A DNA stretch of 33,216 nt from assembly GCA_049999765.1 (NCBI GenBank), contig JBNGIQ010003331.1:1-33216 (forward strand). The letters are read 5' to 3'. The notes beneath the pieces were generated by a model, which was not told where the DNA came from, ran no database searches, and saw nothing but the letters and a program-made list of their open reading frames with translations. Position 1 is the first letter of the stretch. Each line of letters begins with the position of its first letter. Source of the DNA: Phaeoceros laevis (Eukaryota > Anthocerotophyta > Anthocerotopsida > Notothyladales). The position numbers were made by a program, and so were the translations under genes. Positions 10,140 to 21,508 of this stretch are shown piece by piece.

Positions 10140-12721
10140 TTAACCAAATCCAACGTCAACAGTTTCACCCACTCCCAAATTACCCCTCTTTCTCTCCCTC
10201 CAATTTTCACCCCAAGTTCTTGCTTCAGCAACCGCTCGTTCGCGCTCCCTGGCAGGCAGGGTGCTGCGCTGCCCATCTTTGCCATTCCTCGATGGACGAC
10301 CAGAACCATCTTGTCGTTCCCACTCATCATCTTTCTTCCGTGCATAAGTTGCATCCTGTGCTCCAGTATCCAGTGCACCATTTGACCGTGCACGAGCACC
10401 CTCCTTCGGTCGGAGATCTGGAGAACCCTGAGGTTGCCAAGATGGAGACTGAGAACCGCCAGTCCTTGCTTTCTGGCCTCTGTCCTCGGGCAATGTCTGT
10501 GCTACAGTGACTCCAGTCCTCTCTGTTCCACTGGTGGACCTCTTTTCCTTTTTCTCCCGGGAAGGAGTTCCCGGTGCAAATCTGCTACTTCCGTAGGGAT
10601 GCAGCCCCGGATCATATGTCTGGGATGCTAAATAGCTGAGAGCAGTCACTACATCCCCTATAAGAGGTCGTGTTGCTGCCTGCTCTTGAAGGCACATTGC
10701 TGCCACAGCAAGCGCCTGATACAAACCCCTCATGGGATATCTCCCTTGAAGCATGGGATCTGCCATGGAAGGAAACTTCCTGCGATCCTTGAACAAAGGT
10801 CTCGCCTGCAGAAGTGAACCGACGATGGTCAAACCTTGAAACAAGCTCAACGTGAGTCCTTGCATAGTAAATTAGAACAATTTTACCACACGCAAAAATG
10901 GCCAGCTGAGACACCATGTGTGAACAGTCCACTATTGAGTAACAAGTAAAGCAACTCACACAAAGCTCCAACAGAACTGTTTAATTTAGGATCTATGATG
11001 CGTTCTGCAAGAGAAATGATTGCTAAGCACAATAAACCAGGATTCAATAAGAGCACGACATGGACCTCACACCCTTCTTCAAAGTTGTACAAATTCAACC
11101 ATGACGGACAAATACAACATTGCATAAGCAACACGTCTGGATCTACCAAGTCTGGTAATCAACACCCTTGACCCAGAAAAGTCCACTTCCGTTAGAAACC
11201 AAACATCTTGCAAGGACAAAAAGGTGAGAGAGATATACCCAGGCCACCAAGTTGTGCTCTCCTGCAGCCCTGGCATTGTCAATTGCTTTCCTCCCAGTGA
11301 TAAGCTCTAACAGGACAACTCCGAAGCTGTACACATCAGACTTCAGTGTCAGCTGACCTGTCATGGCGTACTCTGGAGCACAGTAGCCATATGTCCCCAT
11401 GACCCGTGTTGACACATGTGTCTTATCCCCTACAGGCCCAAGCTTGGCTAGCCCAAAGTCAGACAACTTTGGGTGAAACCCCTCATCGAGCAGGATATTG
11501 GAGGACTTCAAGTCCCTGTATATGACAGGAGGGTTGGCTTTGTCGTGCAGGTACTCCAAGCCCCGAGCAGCACCGGCAGCAATTTTCATTCTCGTGTTCC
11601 AATCTAGAGCCTCTTTGTCAGGAGGAAGATCTGCAGTTCAGCAGAGCACTCCTGATCAGAGACCATAGTTCAAGAAACTTGAATGCGTCAAATGCATAAC
11701 CTAACACCCAAGACCGCATGAAAACATGAGAATACAGAACTAGATTGCAGATACTTGACCAGATAAAACCCTAAGAGTTGTTAGCAGAAGCGAGAAACAG
11801 CACCCTGTCTAGACCGCGACTCGTTGGTGAAGGACGTACCATGTAAGTGATCTTCGAGTGACCCCATTGGCATGAACTCATACACCAACAGCCTCTGGTC
11901 CCCATCGGCGCAATATCCAATCAGATTGACGAGGTTGGGATGGTGCAAAAGACTAAGCATCAGTACTTCCACGAGAAATTCTCTGTTGCCCTGCAGCCCA
12001 TTTCTGTCGAGCTGCTTCACTGCAACAACCTGCAAGCACGAGGAGCACAGTATCAAGGACCGGGACCGGGACGATTGATGACACAACCGTAGAAAAGCAA
12101 TTCACTGCCCGGTGGCATCGATGAAGCTCCGACTTACTTGACCAGTTGTTTCCAGTCGACCCTTGTAGACCCGCCCGAATCCACCCTCACCCAGCATGCA
12201 CTCCGGCCTGAAGTTCTTGGTGGCATTAGCAAGCTCGCGAAAGGCGAATGTTTGCGCGGCAATGTGGGTGCTGGAGGCATCTTTGATGGAGCCTTCCTTG
12301 GGATCCGCAGCCGAAACCTTTCCTTTTATCTTGTCTGCACAGCACGGCACAGACCCACACCAAGACCCAAACTCAGCTGCGCCAGCCCCATTGACAGCCT
12401 GCAAGCTCCGCAAAATGACCATCCCGGCCGTTGCCACCGCTCCCCGGGCTCAGCTCAGGGGCAATTCCCCACCGACCATCCTTGGAAGTCAATTGTGGGG
12501 CAGGGCAAGCCAGCAGGCAGGCAGGCAGGCAAAAAAATGCAGGCCAGGCACAGCGGCCGGCACAGGCGAACATGACATTGCAACAACCCACCTGATGGCT
12601 GCTTGGTGATGGCAGGTGTGACCGAGGCCGCCAATTCACCGCGGTCCGCTGTGCTGTTGTCGTCCTTTTTGAGCGGCTTGCGGTCCTGCTTCCGAGAACC
12701 GAAGCACGAGAAGCAGCCCAT
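10140..12721 (-). CDS. PBS1-like: PBS1-like receptor-like cytoplasmic kinase (RLCK VII)
   Basis: This is a plasma-membrane-tethered Ser/Thr kinase that relays immune receptor signals. Exons are 12592-12721, 12138-12334, 11840-12029, 11239-11630 and 10140-10805 (1,575 nt, 524 residues), all in phase. MGCFSCF gives an N-myristoylation Gly2 and likely palmitoylated Cys3 and Cys6. Kinase motifs are [15 protein letters not shown] (Lys114), [10 protein letters not shown] (Asp212; YRD rather than HRD, usual in this family), SDFGLAKLG (230-232) and [14 protein letters not shown]. Near-identity to Arabidopsis PBS1 across the domain (for example [20 protein letters not shown]) and the conserved C-terminal block [14 protein letters not shown] support PBS1 orthology rather than a generic PBL. 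The activation loop keeps the GDK (240-242) after which the Pseudomonas protease AvrPphB cuts PBS1. The SEMPH loop recognised by Arabidopsis RPS5 is replaced by NARAA (291-295). The Arg- and Gly-rich tail is about 130 residues. Confidence 0.95.
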
Positions 12722-14137
12722 GCCTCCTGCCCTTCCACCCTGCCCGCCCTACCTCCACCTCGCGCGCTTCTCCACAGATCTGCACATCTGCCGCCCACGC
12801 CAAGCCGTGGCTGGATCCTCCGATCCGCTGCCCTGCAATGCCCGATGACCAGCAGATAGCTCCTTCCTTCCCTCCTCCTTTAAAAGGAAAGGGAAGCGAA
12901 GGAAGCGGGAGGTCGGTGATGGGGATGGAGGCGAAGCCCAGGGCCCTTCTTAAGCTGGCTGGCTGGCTGGGGTGTGGCCGGAGAGAGGGAGAAGTAGCGG
13001 GGCGAGAGAGAGCGGGGGAGGCGCTGGTGCTGGCGCTGGCGCTAAGCGATGCAGGTGAGAGCGACCGAGAGAGCGAGGCAGACGACGAGCCAGGTCTGGC
13101 TTTCTCTTTCCCTTGCTGCTTGCTCCGCGTCGACACTCTTTTGAGCAATTTGTGCCTGGCCGTGTCGTCCCTCCTCCCAGTCGCCTTTTTGGGCTTGGCG
13201 GAGCGAAGACGTTCCCACTTTTCCCCCATTCTCTCTCCCGACGCTGCCGTATAGGTTACCACGGTATTATTATGTCGTAGACAAATTCACACAATGTCCC
13301 ATATCGTGTCACATTATCGACATCGATGTATACACCTTGACTTATCCCCAATCTCGGCACATCTTCATATTTGCCGGTTCCTACAACCAGTGAGCTGGGC
13401 ACTTGATAATGATGCATAATCGCTTGACCCTTCAATGATATAATCCATCCATCCACCCACTCCCGCATAACAAAATCTCATACCTACCATCAACCAATCT
13501 ACATGTATATGATGGGGCCATTGCCATTACTACTGGATGATGACACATCCTTGTATCATTATGTATTGCTACTTGGTACTGTAATCTCGCTCTATCTCGC
13601 TCTGTCTCGTGCCACAAGACAACAAACAAGGACGGATACGGGTTGATTCGTGTCGCCTTTGTGCGAGGTGTGCGAGGGGTCGTCCCTCTCGGGTCCATCC
13701 CTATTCACGGCCAGCGAAGCCATGTGCAAGCCCTACACTAGGGGCACCTTAGCTTTGTCAGAGCATTGTCTTTATCACACTCAACTGGCACCCACCTACT
13801 GATTGTCTGACGTCTGAATTGTAACAGATGCTCCCCGGTCTTTCCAATCCAACTTGATTCCAAACTCTGTGATGCTTTCTTGTCCTTACAAGTAGCTAGC
13901 AACACATGTGAGCAATCTGTACCGGCAAGACTCCATGTGTATTATGTGATTACACTTCTTTTGCTAATGTTCACAGAGATGAAAGTTTTATTGTCAATAG
14001 GTATGCTTATATCATTGAGCAATGTTTTGGTTAGTGCACCAACATTCTTGAGGTTTTCACATTGTATGGTGAGTAATATCTTACAATAAAAGCAAACATA
14101 TAAAGATATAGGCCAACATCTAATGAGGTATCACAAC

Positions 14138-14371
14138 TATAATTTTCATTCATGTATAGATTACCTTGAGAGTACATGGGATACATGTACCTTTGTAAGA
14201 TTTTCTCAAGCTCACACCAGTCTCCAACTAAGATGCTGGATATGTTCATACAAATATAATTCTCATTCATGTATAGATTACCCTAAGAGTACATGGGATG
14301 CATGTACTTTTGTAAGATTTTCTCAAGCTCACACCAATCCCCAACTAAGATGGTGGGTATGTTTGTAATAT
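14138..14371. repeat. 117-bp imperfect tandem duplication
   Basis: Two adjacent copies, offset by 117 bases, share ATTCATGTATAGATTACC and the following sequence through TTTTCTCAAGCTCACACCA to CCAACTAAGATG. They differ by scattered substitutions (for example TTGAGAG versus CTAAGAG). Apparent ORFs running across them on either strand simply repeat with the unit, so they look like repeat artefacts rather than proteins. I cannot assign a transposon family. Confidence 0.85.
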
Positions 14372-15022
14372 GGCTAGATTGGCCTTGGATTGAGTCAAAT
14401 GACTAAATGTTCTCTCCTCCAAACTCCAAGCTTTATCTCTAAATTCCATTATCATATTAGGTCCACCCCCATTATTGGACACACTGATATCTATCTTCAA
14501 GGATTGCAGGCTCTGCACATAGCCACCCAGTTTGATCATACTCCTCGTAAGTACTTGTAAGTGGTCCATCCATTTGGGCGGATTCCTCTTCCTAGTGCTT
14601 TGCTAGCAAGCGTGCTACATATGATGGACACAACCTACACACTACTGACACAAATTGACTGTCACAGTGGTCCTTCTAACTTATCCCCAAAGTTGAGTCT
14701 CCATGGTCGGTGTGTGGTGAAGGTTGCACGACCTGTTCACTCTCTCATGCAAATGTCCTTCACCTACTCCGACTCAGACCTCCCCAAGTGGGTGGTGTGT
14801 CACCATGCTTGATGGTCCAACATACATACAAATCTCCACATACATACACATATGGAATATATGGATTATACGTAATATACCTCCTTCCACAACATATGTA
14901 GAGATATTCCCAGGGCAAAAGGATGAAGAGACATTCTCACACAATTGCCGGACTTTTTTTTCCCTTTTGCCACCTCCTTTTTCCCCTCCTTTCCTGCAGG
15001 TGAGGTGATGATGCAAACCTAC

Positions 15023-15205
15023 CTGTTTTCCGTCCCACTTGCTCATCGATCTCCCTCGACTAAAGGGTGATGTTTCTGGAATTAGAATATTCTGGGCTTG
15101 TGGACTGCGGAACTGGCGAAACGGTGATGAGACAGACGCGTGCGGGCTCTTGCAAGACACCTCCGTCATAATGCACTGACCATTGTACCCACCTCGATTA
15201 GCCAT
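15023..15205 (-). CDS. Possible isolated first exon (61 codons)
   Basis: An ATG-started frame of 61 codons ends exactly at CAG followed by a donor-like GTAGGT. It has sensible amino-acid composition, rich in Ser and Pro (MTEVSCKSPHASVSSPF, SRGRSMSKWDGKQ). No convincing second exon was found downstream on the minus strand, where the DNA becomes AT-rich and repetitive. It may be a remnant of a gene, a lineage-specific small gene, or chance. I do not recognise the family. Confidence 0.2.
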
Positions 15206-16336
15206 GCGGTAAGTTCTTTATTCTTGCAAACTGGGCTCGCATGATCATCGTTTCCGGGATGAAATCTGAACTTACCCCTCAGACGGGTGACTGACGTAAA
15301 AGGCAGGCCAGCCCGTCAGGAGGAGATCTGGCACCCCCACCCCTCCTTCAGCCTTTCCTTCCTTCCATGAACGGTCAAAATCCGAAGGGGCCTCCAGGTT
15401 TCCTCATCCCCTTTTCACCCCCGCCTTTTTATCATGCACATTTCCAGGCAGCTCAGGCCCCCTTCCTAGAAATGCCCGGCATCTCATCCAGATGTGGGAA
15501 CAGATCCAGGATGCAAACGGATGGATGCACACTCCAAGAGAGGGCAAGCATGCATGTACTTACATATGCATGTGCCCGCCTCGCCCGCTTGGTCCGGGTA
15601 CGGCCCGGATCGTCCATCTCACTAAAAGCAATTTACCAGGTGCAGGGGCTGTGAAGTTCCAGGGATCAGAAAGGCCGGTGCGAAAACCGTGTTCCTCCCC
15701 ACCAACACCCACGGAACAGTAGTCCCCAACCATTTGGATGTGAGGAAGACACTAGTAGACATCTGTATTTGACTAACCTTTTGATTAATCCGGCATGGTG
15801 GGATCACGACGGGCAGCACAATCTCTTACTGCTGAGGTGATTGGCCTTGCTTAGCAGATGAGACGTCATAGGATAACAGAGTCAAGGTCCTAGGTGGAAA
15901 AGAGAGGTCCATGCCAACGAATTGCACGGTCCCAGCGGTGGGGGCATTGTGAACCTGCGGCAGACCACAACGAGACAGCTGTGAACTGGATTAGATCTAA
16001 AACCCTCGACAAGAAACTGCTCTTCCAACCCGTCTCCTTCCCATCATCATATGAGGGCGTACAACCAACAACCACCACAAGGGGGAAGGCACACTGCATT
16101 GTGTAATGTGACGTCAACCTACAAACTACTACCTACATGCCGAAAGTTGGCAGTGAAAATGCGGGATTCCAAATCAAAATGAGTGTTTCCTGGCCCACAA
16201 TGCAGTAGCTTTAGAGGAAGGCTGATCACTTACCAAAACACCGGCTCTTTGCCTGTCTGAAAGCAATGCATGGAACCACATGCTGTAGTGTCTAGGCCCA
16301 ACTCTAGCTCTAGCAGTTGACTCGACAAACACTTTC

Positions 16337-18419
16337 TCAAGGATGTTCAGCAACCAAAGAGACGTATTCTGCTGTGATACGACCCTTGAGTTTTGTGTTG
16401 ATGATAAAGCGCAGCGGATATCTCCTCAGCAGAGCCAGAAGACCTGCCCAGGGCTTAATCTTGACATCACTATCAGCATTGCCTCCAGTCTCTGGTGGAG
16501 GTTGTAATCTCTGGAGTGTGGCTTGAGGGCAAATATGGCTGTAATGCTCATTCAGCTGCACGTGGACAGAGACCAAAAAACTTTCAGAAGGTGGAGAACA
16601 CTGCAAATATCCACCTAGTGCACAGACATCAAACTGCGTTCCACTCTGCAAGATGCCCATCAACTACTCCATCACATGAAAGCGCCCTTAAAGAAGGTGA
16701 ACCACCTATGGCTCACTGGTCTGCCTGACATCATTGACCTGCAAGTGGCCATCCGTCTGGCAGTGCTATCCAAGGATGGCCAGCACTACCAGACAAGTAT
16801 GGTCTGCTGATCTCTGAGTGGAACCTCAACCAGGGGAGTTCACAGACAACCGCACGCTCTCCGCTGAAACAGAGCCTCTTCGGAGAAAAGAGCAGAGCAC
16901 CCATGATTCAACCATGCACATGATGTACTACTTGACAATTCTCACAATGTACATAGTCCGAAGACTACTCAATGACATCCACTCTTGAATCTTCTAATCA
17001 GCAGCAGAATGAATTACATACAGTCATAGTTGATCATAAGGCGTACCTCAGAGTAAAGCTTTGCCAATGGCATCCACTCCCCGGGGTTGGTGTTCTCTGC
17101 CAATGCTGTTGAGGCGGCTGACAGAACGTCTCTATCCTCCGCCTGTACAGCTACGGAGATCTCAGATTCAGAGTCTGCCCGTCTCCTAGTCTCGCCTCTT
17201 TGCTCTGTAGCCATTGACCAATAACACATCTATGAAGACAAGAACGAAAATCCAGGTACAAGTGCCAAAATTCCCAGACAACAATACTCTGCATTCCGAA
17301 CACTTCAGACAGCACGAATTCAAGATAGAACCAAGGACAACCAATCACTAGTATGTCAGAGCCTCAGAGTATTTTGCCCTTCCCTAGTGCTTACCACCCC
17401 AGGCAACATACATGCACCTCTGGCAGTAGCAAAAATTAGAACCTAGAACGTTGTGCAACTATCGACTTGACACACGAATTTTTACCCATGAATGACACGA
17501 GGAAGGGCACTGCTGAGGCACTTGGACAGTGGCAAAAATTCTCGGGCAAATACAACCTCCATGAGCTTCAAAGATTCTGAATCTCTTCCTGATTACTCAC
17601 CTTCAGGACAGCAAGCAAATAGCCTACCCTAGTGCGTAAGAGCTCGTCACAACAGTAAAAAGCAGTCGGAAGACTAGCCAGGATCTGAAACCGTTTCTTC
17701 ATAATTTTACAAGGGAAATCCCTCATCCTATACTTAACAGTAAATAATTGGCCACCAGCGTGTTCTAGCAACATGGACTGTTAGCCTAGACTACTAGTCG
17801 CAGTCTGACAGTAACATGGGAGTTAGTGCTAACCAGAATGGGAGGAGGGGCCTTGGACAGAGCTACTCGCAGCTGTCAAGTTGGTCTCTCCAGCTTGAGC
17901 AACACTAAGCGGTTCCTTCCTTACTCTAGCAGAGCCACCTTCACCCTTGGGCTGATTCCTCTTTTTGGCCGGCTGAGCCCCGTCTTCAAGGCTGCTCTTG
18001 GATGTTCTCCCGGACGTAGCAGGTCGCTTCCTGGTATTCGCCGAAGCCGAGCCTGAGCCAGACGGTCCTGCTCTAGGAATCTTCTTCGTAGGTAGGAGGA
18101 AGTAAAACTTTTTGTCCCCTATCTGCAACAAATCTTGCGATGACAGCTTCACCGGGCCGTCGCCTGGCAGCATATGCACACCCTCCACATAACACCCGTT
18201 TTTGCCAATCACTTCCAGCACGAACGCCTTTCGCTCAAAATCGTAAAAGATCTTCGCATGCTGCCGAGAAATGTTCATGCCCCCACCCAGACCTGCCAGG
18301 TCAACATCCACAAACGTCTTCTTGCTATTCCTGCCTAGGACGATGGAATACGTCTGCATGTAATACTCGAAGTCCTCCCCCTGCAACTTCGCAAACCCTG
18401 CCTCAAGCTGCTCCCCCAT
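16337..18419 (-). CDS. FHA2-like: FHA-domain protein, Arabidopsis FHA2-like
   Basis: FHA domains bind phosphothreonine peptides; FHA2-type plant proteins are nuclear and related to yeast Fhl1-type regulators. Exons are 17834-18419, 17047-17204 and 16337-16555 (963 nt, 320 residues), in phase. Near the start is GFAKLQGEDFEYYMQTYSIV, then the FHA signature residues: GR in VLGRNSKK, SRQH in MNISRQHAKIFYD, and NG in GKNGCYVEG. DLLQIGDKKFYFLLPTK follows. A Lys-, Arg- and Ser-rich linker (TRKRPATSGRTSKSS, AKKRNQ) is a likely nuclear localisation segment. Exons 2 and 3 encode a second conserved block (GEWMPLAKLYSE, KPWAGLLALLRRYP, FIINTKLKGRIT) that I recall as typical of the C-terminus in this family, which supports the long introns. 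The start is ATG 18419. The upstream open frame has only a GTG at 18449, and a two-codon upstream ORF precedes the ATG. Confidence 0.88.
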
Positions 18420-19799
18420 ACTGCCCGTACGCTCCACGGGTGTCTTCACGCCATAGCTGCGTCCCCGACAAACTACCGGTAACTCCCTCTCCGCACAAGC
18501 TCCAAACCCTCAAAGTGTCTATGGAACCCAGTCTTTTATTTAGCCCGTTCTTTATCCCGTATATTTCCAGTGCCTTCACCAGGGCGCCATCAGCTACGCG
18601 CATTGCACCAACAGCAGCGCTCTTCGCTAGAATCCCTGTCGTTAGAAGGATTGGAACGAGCGAAACAAGAAATCGCTTCCGCGCCTTCGGCGAGGATTTG
18701 CAGCAACGACATGATCGGCGCTTCCTTTCACAAACATGCTTGGCCTGACGCTCGAACCTCAAACACGATTACAGAAGTCTAAGCTGCCTTCATTGCTTCC
18801 CACATGCATAAGTGGTTGCGGGGCGGAGGAGAAAGCAGTCATTAACCTCGTGTCTGTCCCTGTTTCATCCACCAGCCATCTGGCAACCATTCAAGCAACT
18901 CGGGTCGTACCTTCTGTTTCAGGTGGAACTGGTACTCAGGAGGAGTGGTGAGCAATCGCTGCCGACAATGGGTTTGTTATGGCGACCTTTCCGTACGTTT
19001 TAGATGCAGGTTCATGAAATCACAAGCTCCATGCACTGTCAGTCCACGTCCAACACTAGGATTTTTACTGCACAGCGGTTGCTTTTAGCAAAAGCCTGCT
19101 TTGGCATCCAGTGGGATTTCTGTCAGAGGTGACGCACCCATAAGAAAGCCAGAAGCGCAATAACACTGCCATACTGTAGCAGCCTGCTTTTCCAGCAAGC
19201 TTGGGAGCCTAACTTCGACGTTCATCAGCAGCCAAAGCTACCGAGTGGTAAGTTATCGATGCATTCTTCATAATTTTTGGTAGACCGCTACTGGAGCCTC
19301 CACCATCAGACTTCAGGGTTCTACCGCATATCACACTTATCACTACAAGACAGAAGAGTTCCCTCTCTAGACCACTGGTTCTCCCTGTATTCCACAGATT
19401 GGATGAAATTATGTAATGTACGTCTTGCTTCTGCCTTTCCTGCAGCCGCAAACCTCCCATTTCCGACTCAGTGCAGAACTTGAAAGGATGTTGACAAGAT
19501 GTCACCGGACACCACCGATCTATCCAATTATGCTGTTCACTGCAGAATTTCCAATTAAATCCAAACACCTGAGCTAGCAAACTGAAGCCTAAAACCAACT
19601 GTGCAATACATCAATACGAGGTCGGGCAGAAAGCTACGCAGAAGGTCCTCATACTGCTGAGATCACCAAATTGTCAGAAAATATTAACCTTTGCTAACGC
19701 TTGTGCTGATACCGCAAACCCCAAGCTCCCTTCAGTGTGGTGTCATGTAGTGTTGCCTTCCTCGTGCTACACTGGAAATTGTCACCCCTAGCCTCGAAC
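18420..19799. other. Intergenic region upstream of the FHA2-like gene
   Basis: This holds the 5' side of the FHA2-like gene and further sequence up to a weak ORF at 19800. A minus-strand frame at 18403-18762 is open but has no ATG near its start and overlaps the FHA gene out of frame, so I treat it as non-coding. No repeats, RNA genes or family-like ORFs were seen. Confidence 0.45.
18446..18454 (-). promoter_or_regulatory. Minimal upstream ORF (Met-Ala-stop) before FHA2-like start
   Basis: ATGGCGTGA lies 26 bases upstream of the chosen ATG at 18419, on the same strand. If the transcript includes it, scanning ribosomes would meet it first. Its presence in the mRNA is inferred, not shown. Confidence 0.4.
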
Positions 19800-20426
19800 T
19801 CAGAAAATGACATCCAGATAGCGTTCCAGAAAGGCATTCCAGAAGCCCTCAAACTGATCTTCCGGACAAAAACTAGCACACTGAAGGACCAAAAGTGGGA
19901 AAGGAAATAGAATTTCTCGCAGGGACAGTAATGCCTCGAGCTCACGCTCTTTCTCGTGACACAGTTTGTCTACATCTGTAGTACTTGCGGGATGCAAATG
20001 GGCATGTAACCTTCGCCATTCCTGCAGCTGCCGAGTGACATGTCCGAGACCTATATCCCAACCCCTAGCTGCCTGCAGGTGTATTTTGTTCTCCAAGGCT
20101 GCATTGGGCCGACTCCTGCTCCACCCGAGGTCTCTGAGTCCACCAGTATCACTGTTGAGCACTATTTCGTACATCTGGTGATTCTTTCGTTCCTCCAGAA
20201 TCTTGCGCAAAGTCCTCGTCCAGATGTTTTCCAGCAAGTCCGATGGTGCTCGCTTCGTAACCAACAGGAGCTTGGCGTAGGCGCACAACTGAGAACGTTG
20301 ACTTAGCATTGCACATGGCCCTGCCCGCCATTTCCCGTGAGCTGTCAAATTCCATCTAGGGAACCTTCGCTTGGTTTGCCTCGCAGAGGGCCCTCCGAGG
20401 TGAAAATGGACTTGAGGGCAAATCAT
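19800..20426 (-). CDS. Hypothetical protein, unrecognised ORF
   Basis: An uninterrupted frame of 208 codons runs from ATG 20426 to a TGA at 19800, and the frame stays open another 24 codons upstream without an ATG. The product is basic and helix-prone in the middle (LLENIWTRTLRKILEERKNHQ, HVTRQLQEWRRLHAHLHP). It is acidic then hydrophobic near the end (EKERELEALLSLREILFPFP), finishing FWNAFLERYLDVIF. I do not recognise a family. The length and composition are better than chance for this base composition, but no splice-linked partner exon was found. It could be part of a larger gene whose other exons I missed, or a pseudogene remnant. Confidence 0.35.
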   Translation of the reverse strand: MICPQVHFHLGGPSARQTKRRFPRWNLTAHGKWRAGPCAMLSQRSQLCAYAKLLLVTKRAPSDLLENIWTRTLRKILEERKNHQMYEIVLNSDTGGLRDLGWSRSRPNAALENKIHLQAARGWDIGLGHVTRQLQEWRRLHAHLHPASTTDVDKLCHEKERELEALLSLREILFPFPLLVLQCASFCPEDQFEGFWNAFLERYLDVIF

Positions 20427-21085
20427 GACAACAGTGCGTGAAGGTGTGAATATATGCTGGCTGAAGTTCGAAAGAACGGATAGCAAGACTGCTGGCAAAA
20501 GCAGACCCCAAAACCTTGTGATCGTTTATAGGATTTGTCCCAAAGAGAGGTAGAACAATAACGCCACTGTTTTTGTACTTTTAGGATCGAATAAATCAAT
20601 CAACTCAAACTGGAAATTGACAAGAAAATATCAGATAATATCTCTGTTTTGGATTATGACCTACAACTTTCAAGATGTTAGGAATCATAACTATATATAT
20701 ATATACTTGTATATTTCAGACCATAAATTTCATCATTTTACTTAATAAAGTATTAGATTTTAGTGAGTATGTGAAAACATTCAGGATAATAAAAGTATCA
20801 ATGTACACCCACCCAAAGACTAGAATGATAAGAGTATGATATTTACACATATGATACAATATGCAATAACATGATTGACTCAGAAATATATTTCACCCAT
20901 CATATCATGGATTAATCTATGTAGTGATTTAAAAATTTAAACTTCAAACCTCACAACAAGTTGTTCACTCAAAATCTTGTCAATGTCAAATTTTTTCAAA
21001 AAACTTTTGTGAAAAGTATGAAGATGTATACTGAGCTAGCTATACAAGAATTTGTCTAAGTGTTTATTGTTCATTGGTCACTACA
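20427..21085. other. Left part of an AT-rich island
   Basis: From about 20520 the DNA becomes strongly AT-rich, with a TA dinucleotide run near 20693-20705 and stops in all frames. It continues through the ORF at 21086 to about 21780. No terminal repeats or target-site duplication could be identified by eye. Confidence 0.5.
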
Positions 21086-21508
21086 ATGAAAAAAATTAAT
21101 TCAAGCAGACGCAGTTCACCAGAAAGAAGAACCAAAAGGCAAGAGAAAAAATATCGTCGCAGAAGTAGATCCACAACTCTTAGCCTCGTTTCCAATAGTA
21201 GAAGCTCCTTAGTTGCTCCAGCAAGAAAAAAGGAGATTAAATTGAAAAGAAAATGGCGACAAGCTCAACGAGCAGCTTTTCGACAAGGCTTGATGACACT
21301 GCAAGATATAGAAATGGCTGCAGCAGAAAATGAAGGTGCCGAAAGAAAAGATAAAAGGAAGAAAAAGGAAAAAGTCACGAACCATATGCTAAGATTAAGA
21401 AAAAGGGCTATATTGTTGAGGAAGAAGGGTAAAGCCAAATGTCAAAGTGGAACATCATCCTCCATATCACCACAAGATGAAGAAAATGAAAATAGTATGA
21501 TAGAATGA
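21086..21508 (+). CDS. Short, very basic hypothetical protein in AT-rich DNA
   Basis: This single frame encodes 140 residues from ATG 21086 to a TGA at 21506-21508. The product is dominated by Lys, Arg and Ser (RRTKRQEKKYRRRSRSTT, KDKRKKKEKVTNHMLRLRKR) with an acidic C-terminus (DEENENSMIE). Such a composition suggests nucleic-acid binding or a nuclear or nucleolar protein, but no domain is visible. Codons are AT-rich, unlike the neighbouring genes. AT-rich DNA makes Lys-rich frames common, so a chance ORF is a real alternative, as is a gene carried by an inserted element. Confidence 0.38.
   Translation: MKKINSSRRSSPERRTKRQEKKYRRRSRSTTLSLVSNSRSSLVAPARKKEIKLKRKWRQAQRAAFRQGLMTLQDIEMAAAENEGAERKDKRKKKEKVTNHMLRLRKRAILLRKKGKAKCQSGTSSSISPQDEENENSMIE

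Larger units (their letters stand above)
12722..16336. other. Long intergenic region upstream of the PBS1-like gene
   Basis: Bases 12722-13255 are GC-rich with GA- and CT-rich simple sequence (CTGGCTGGCTGG near 12957, GAGAGA runs) and are probably the PBS1-like promoter and 5' UTR. Bases 13260-14900 are more AT-rich and hold a 117-bp tandem duplication (14138-14371). Bases 14900-16336 are mixed; one possible exon at 15023-15205 is listed separately. A TGACGTCA palindrome, the bZIP-type core, lies at 16109-16116, but it is downstream of the nearest gene. No other gene could be supported. Confidence 0.5.

Noticed and set aside
12636-13262. Long overlapping ORFs on both strands (about 208 codons minus, 138 codons plus)
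   Set aside because: They overlap each other in GC-rich, GA/CT-rich low-complexity DNA directly upstream of the PBS1-like start, and the residues are simple Ser/Ala/Arg runs. This looks like promoter and 5' UTR sequence.
14345-14569. 74-codon minus ORF that slightly suggested a transposon polyprotein fragment
   Set aside because: There are no recognisable catalytic or gag motifs and no adjoining frames; the resemblance is too weak to call a mobile element.
18403-18762. 119-codon minus-strand ORF with Cys/Arg-rich start
   Set aside because: It has no ATG at its start, overlaps the FHA2-like coding exon out of frame and shows no family features.
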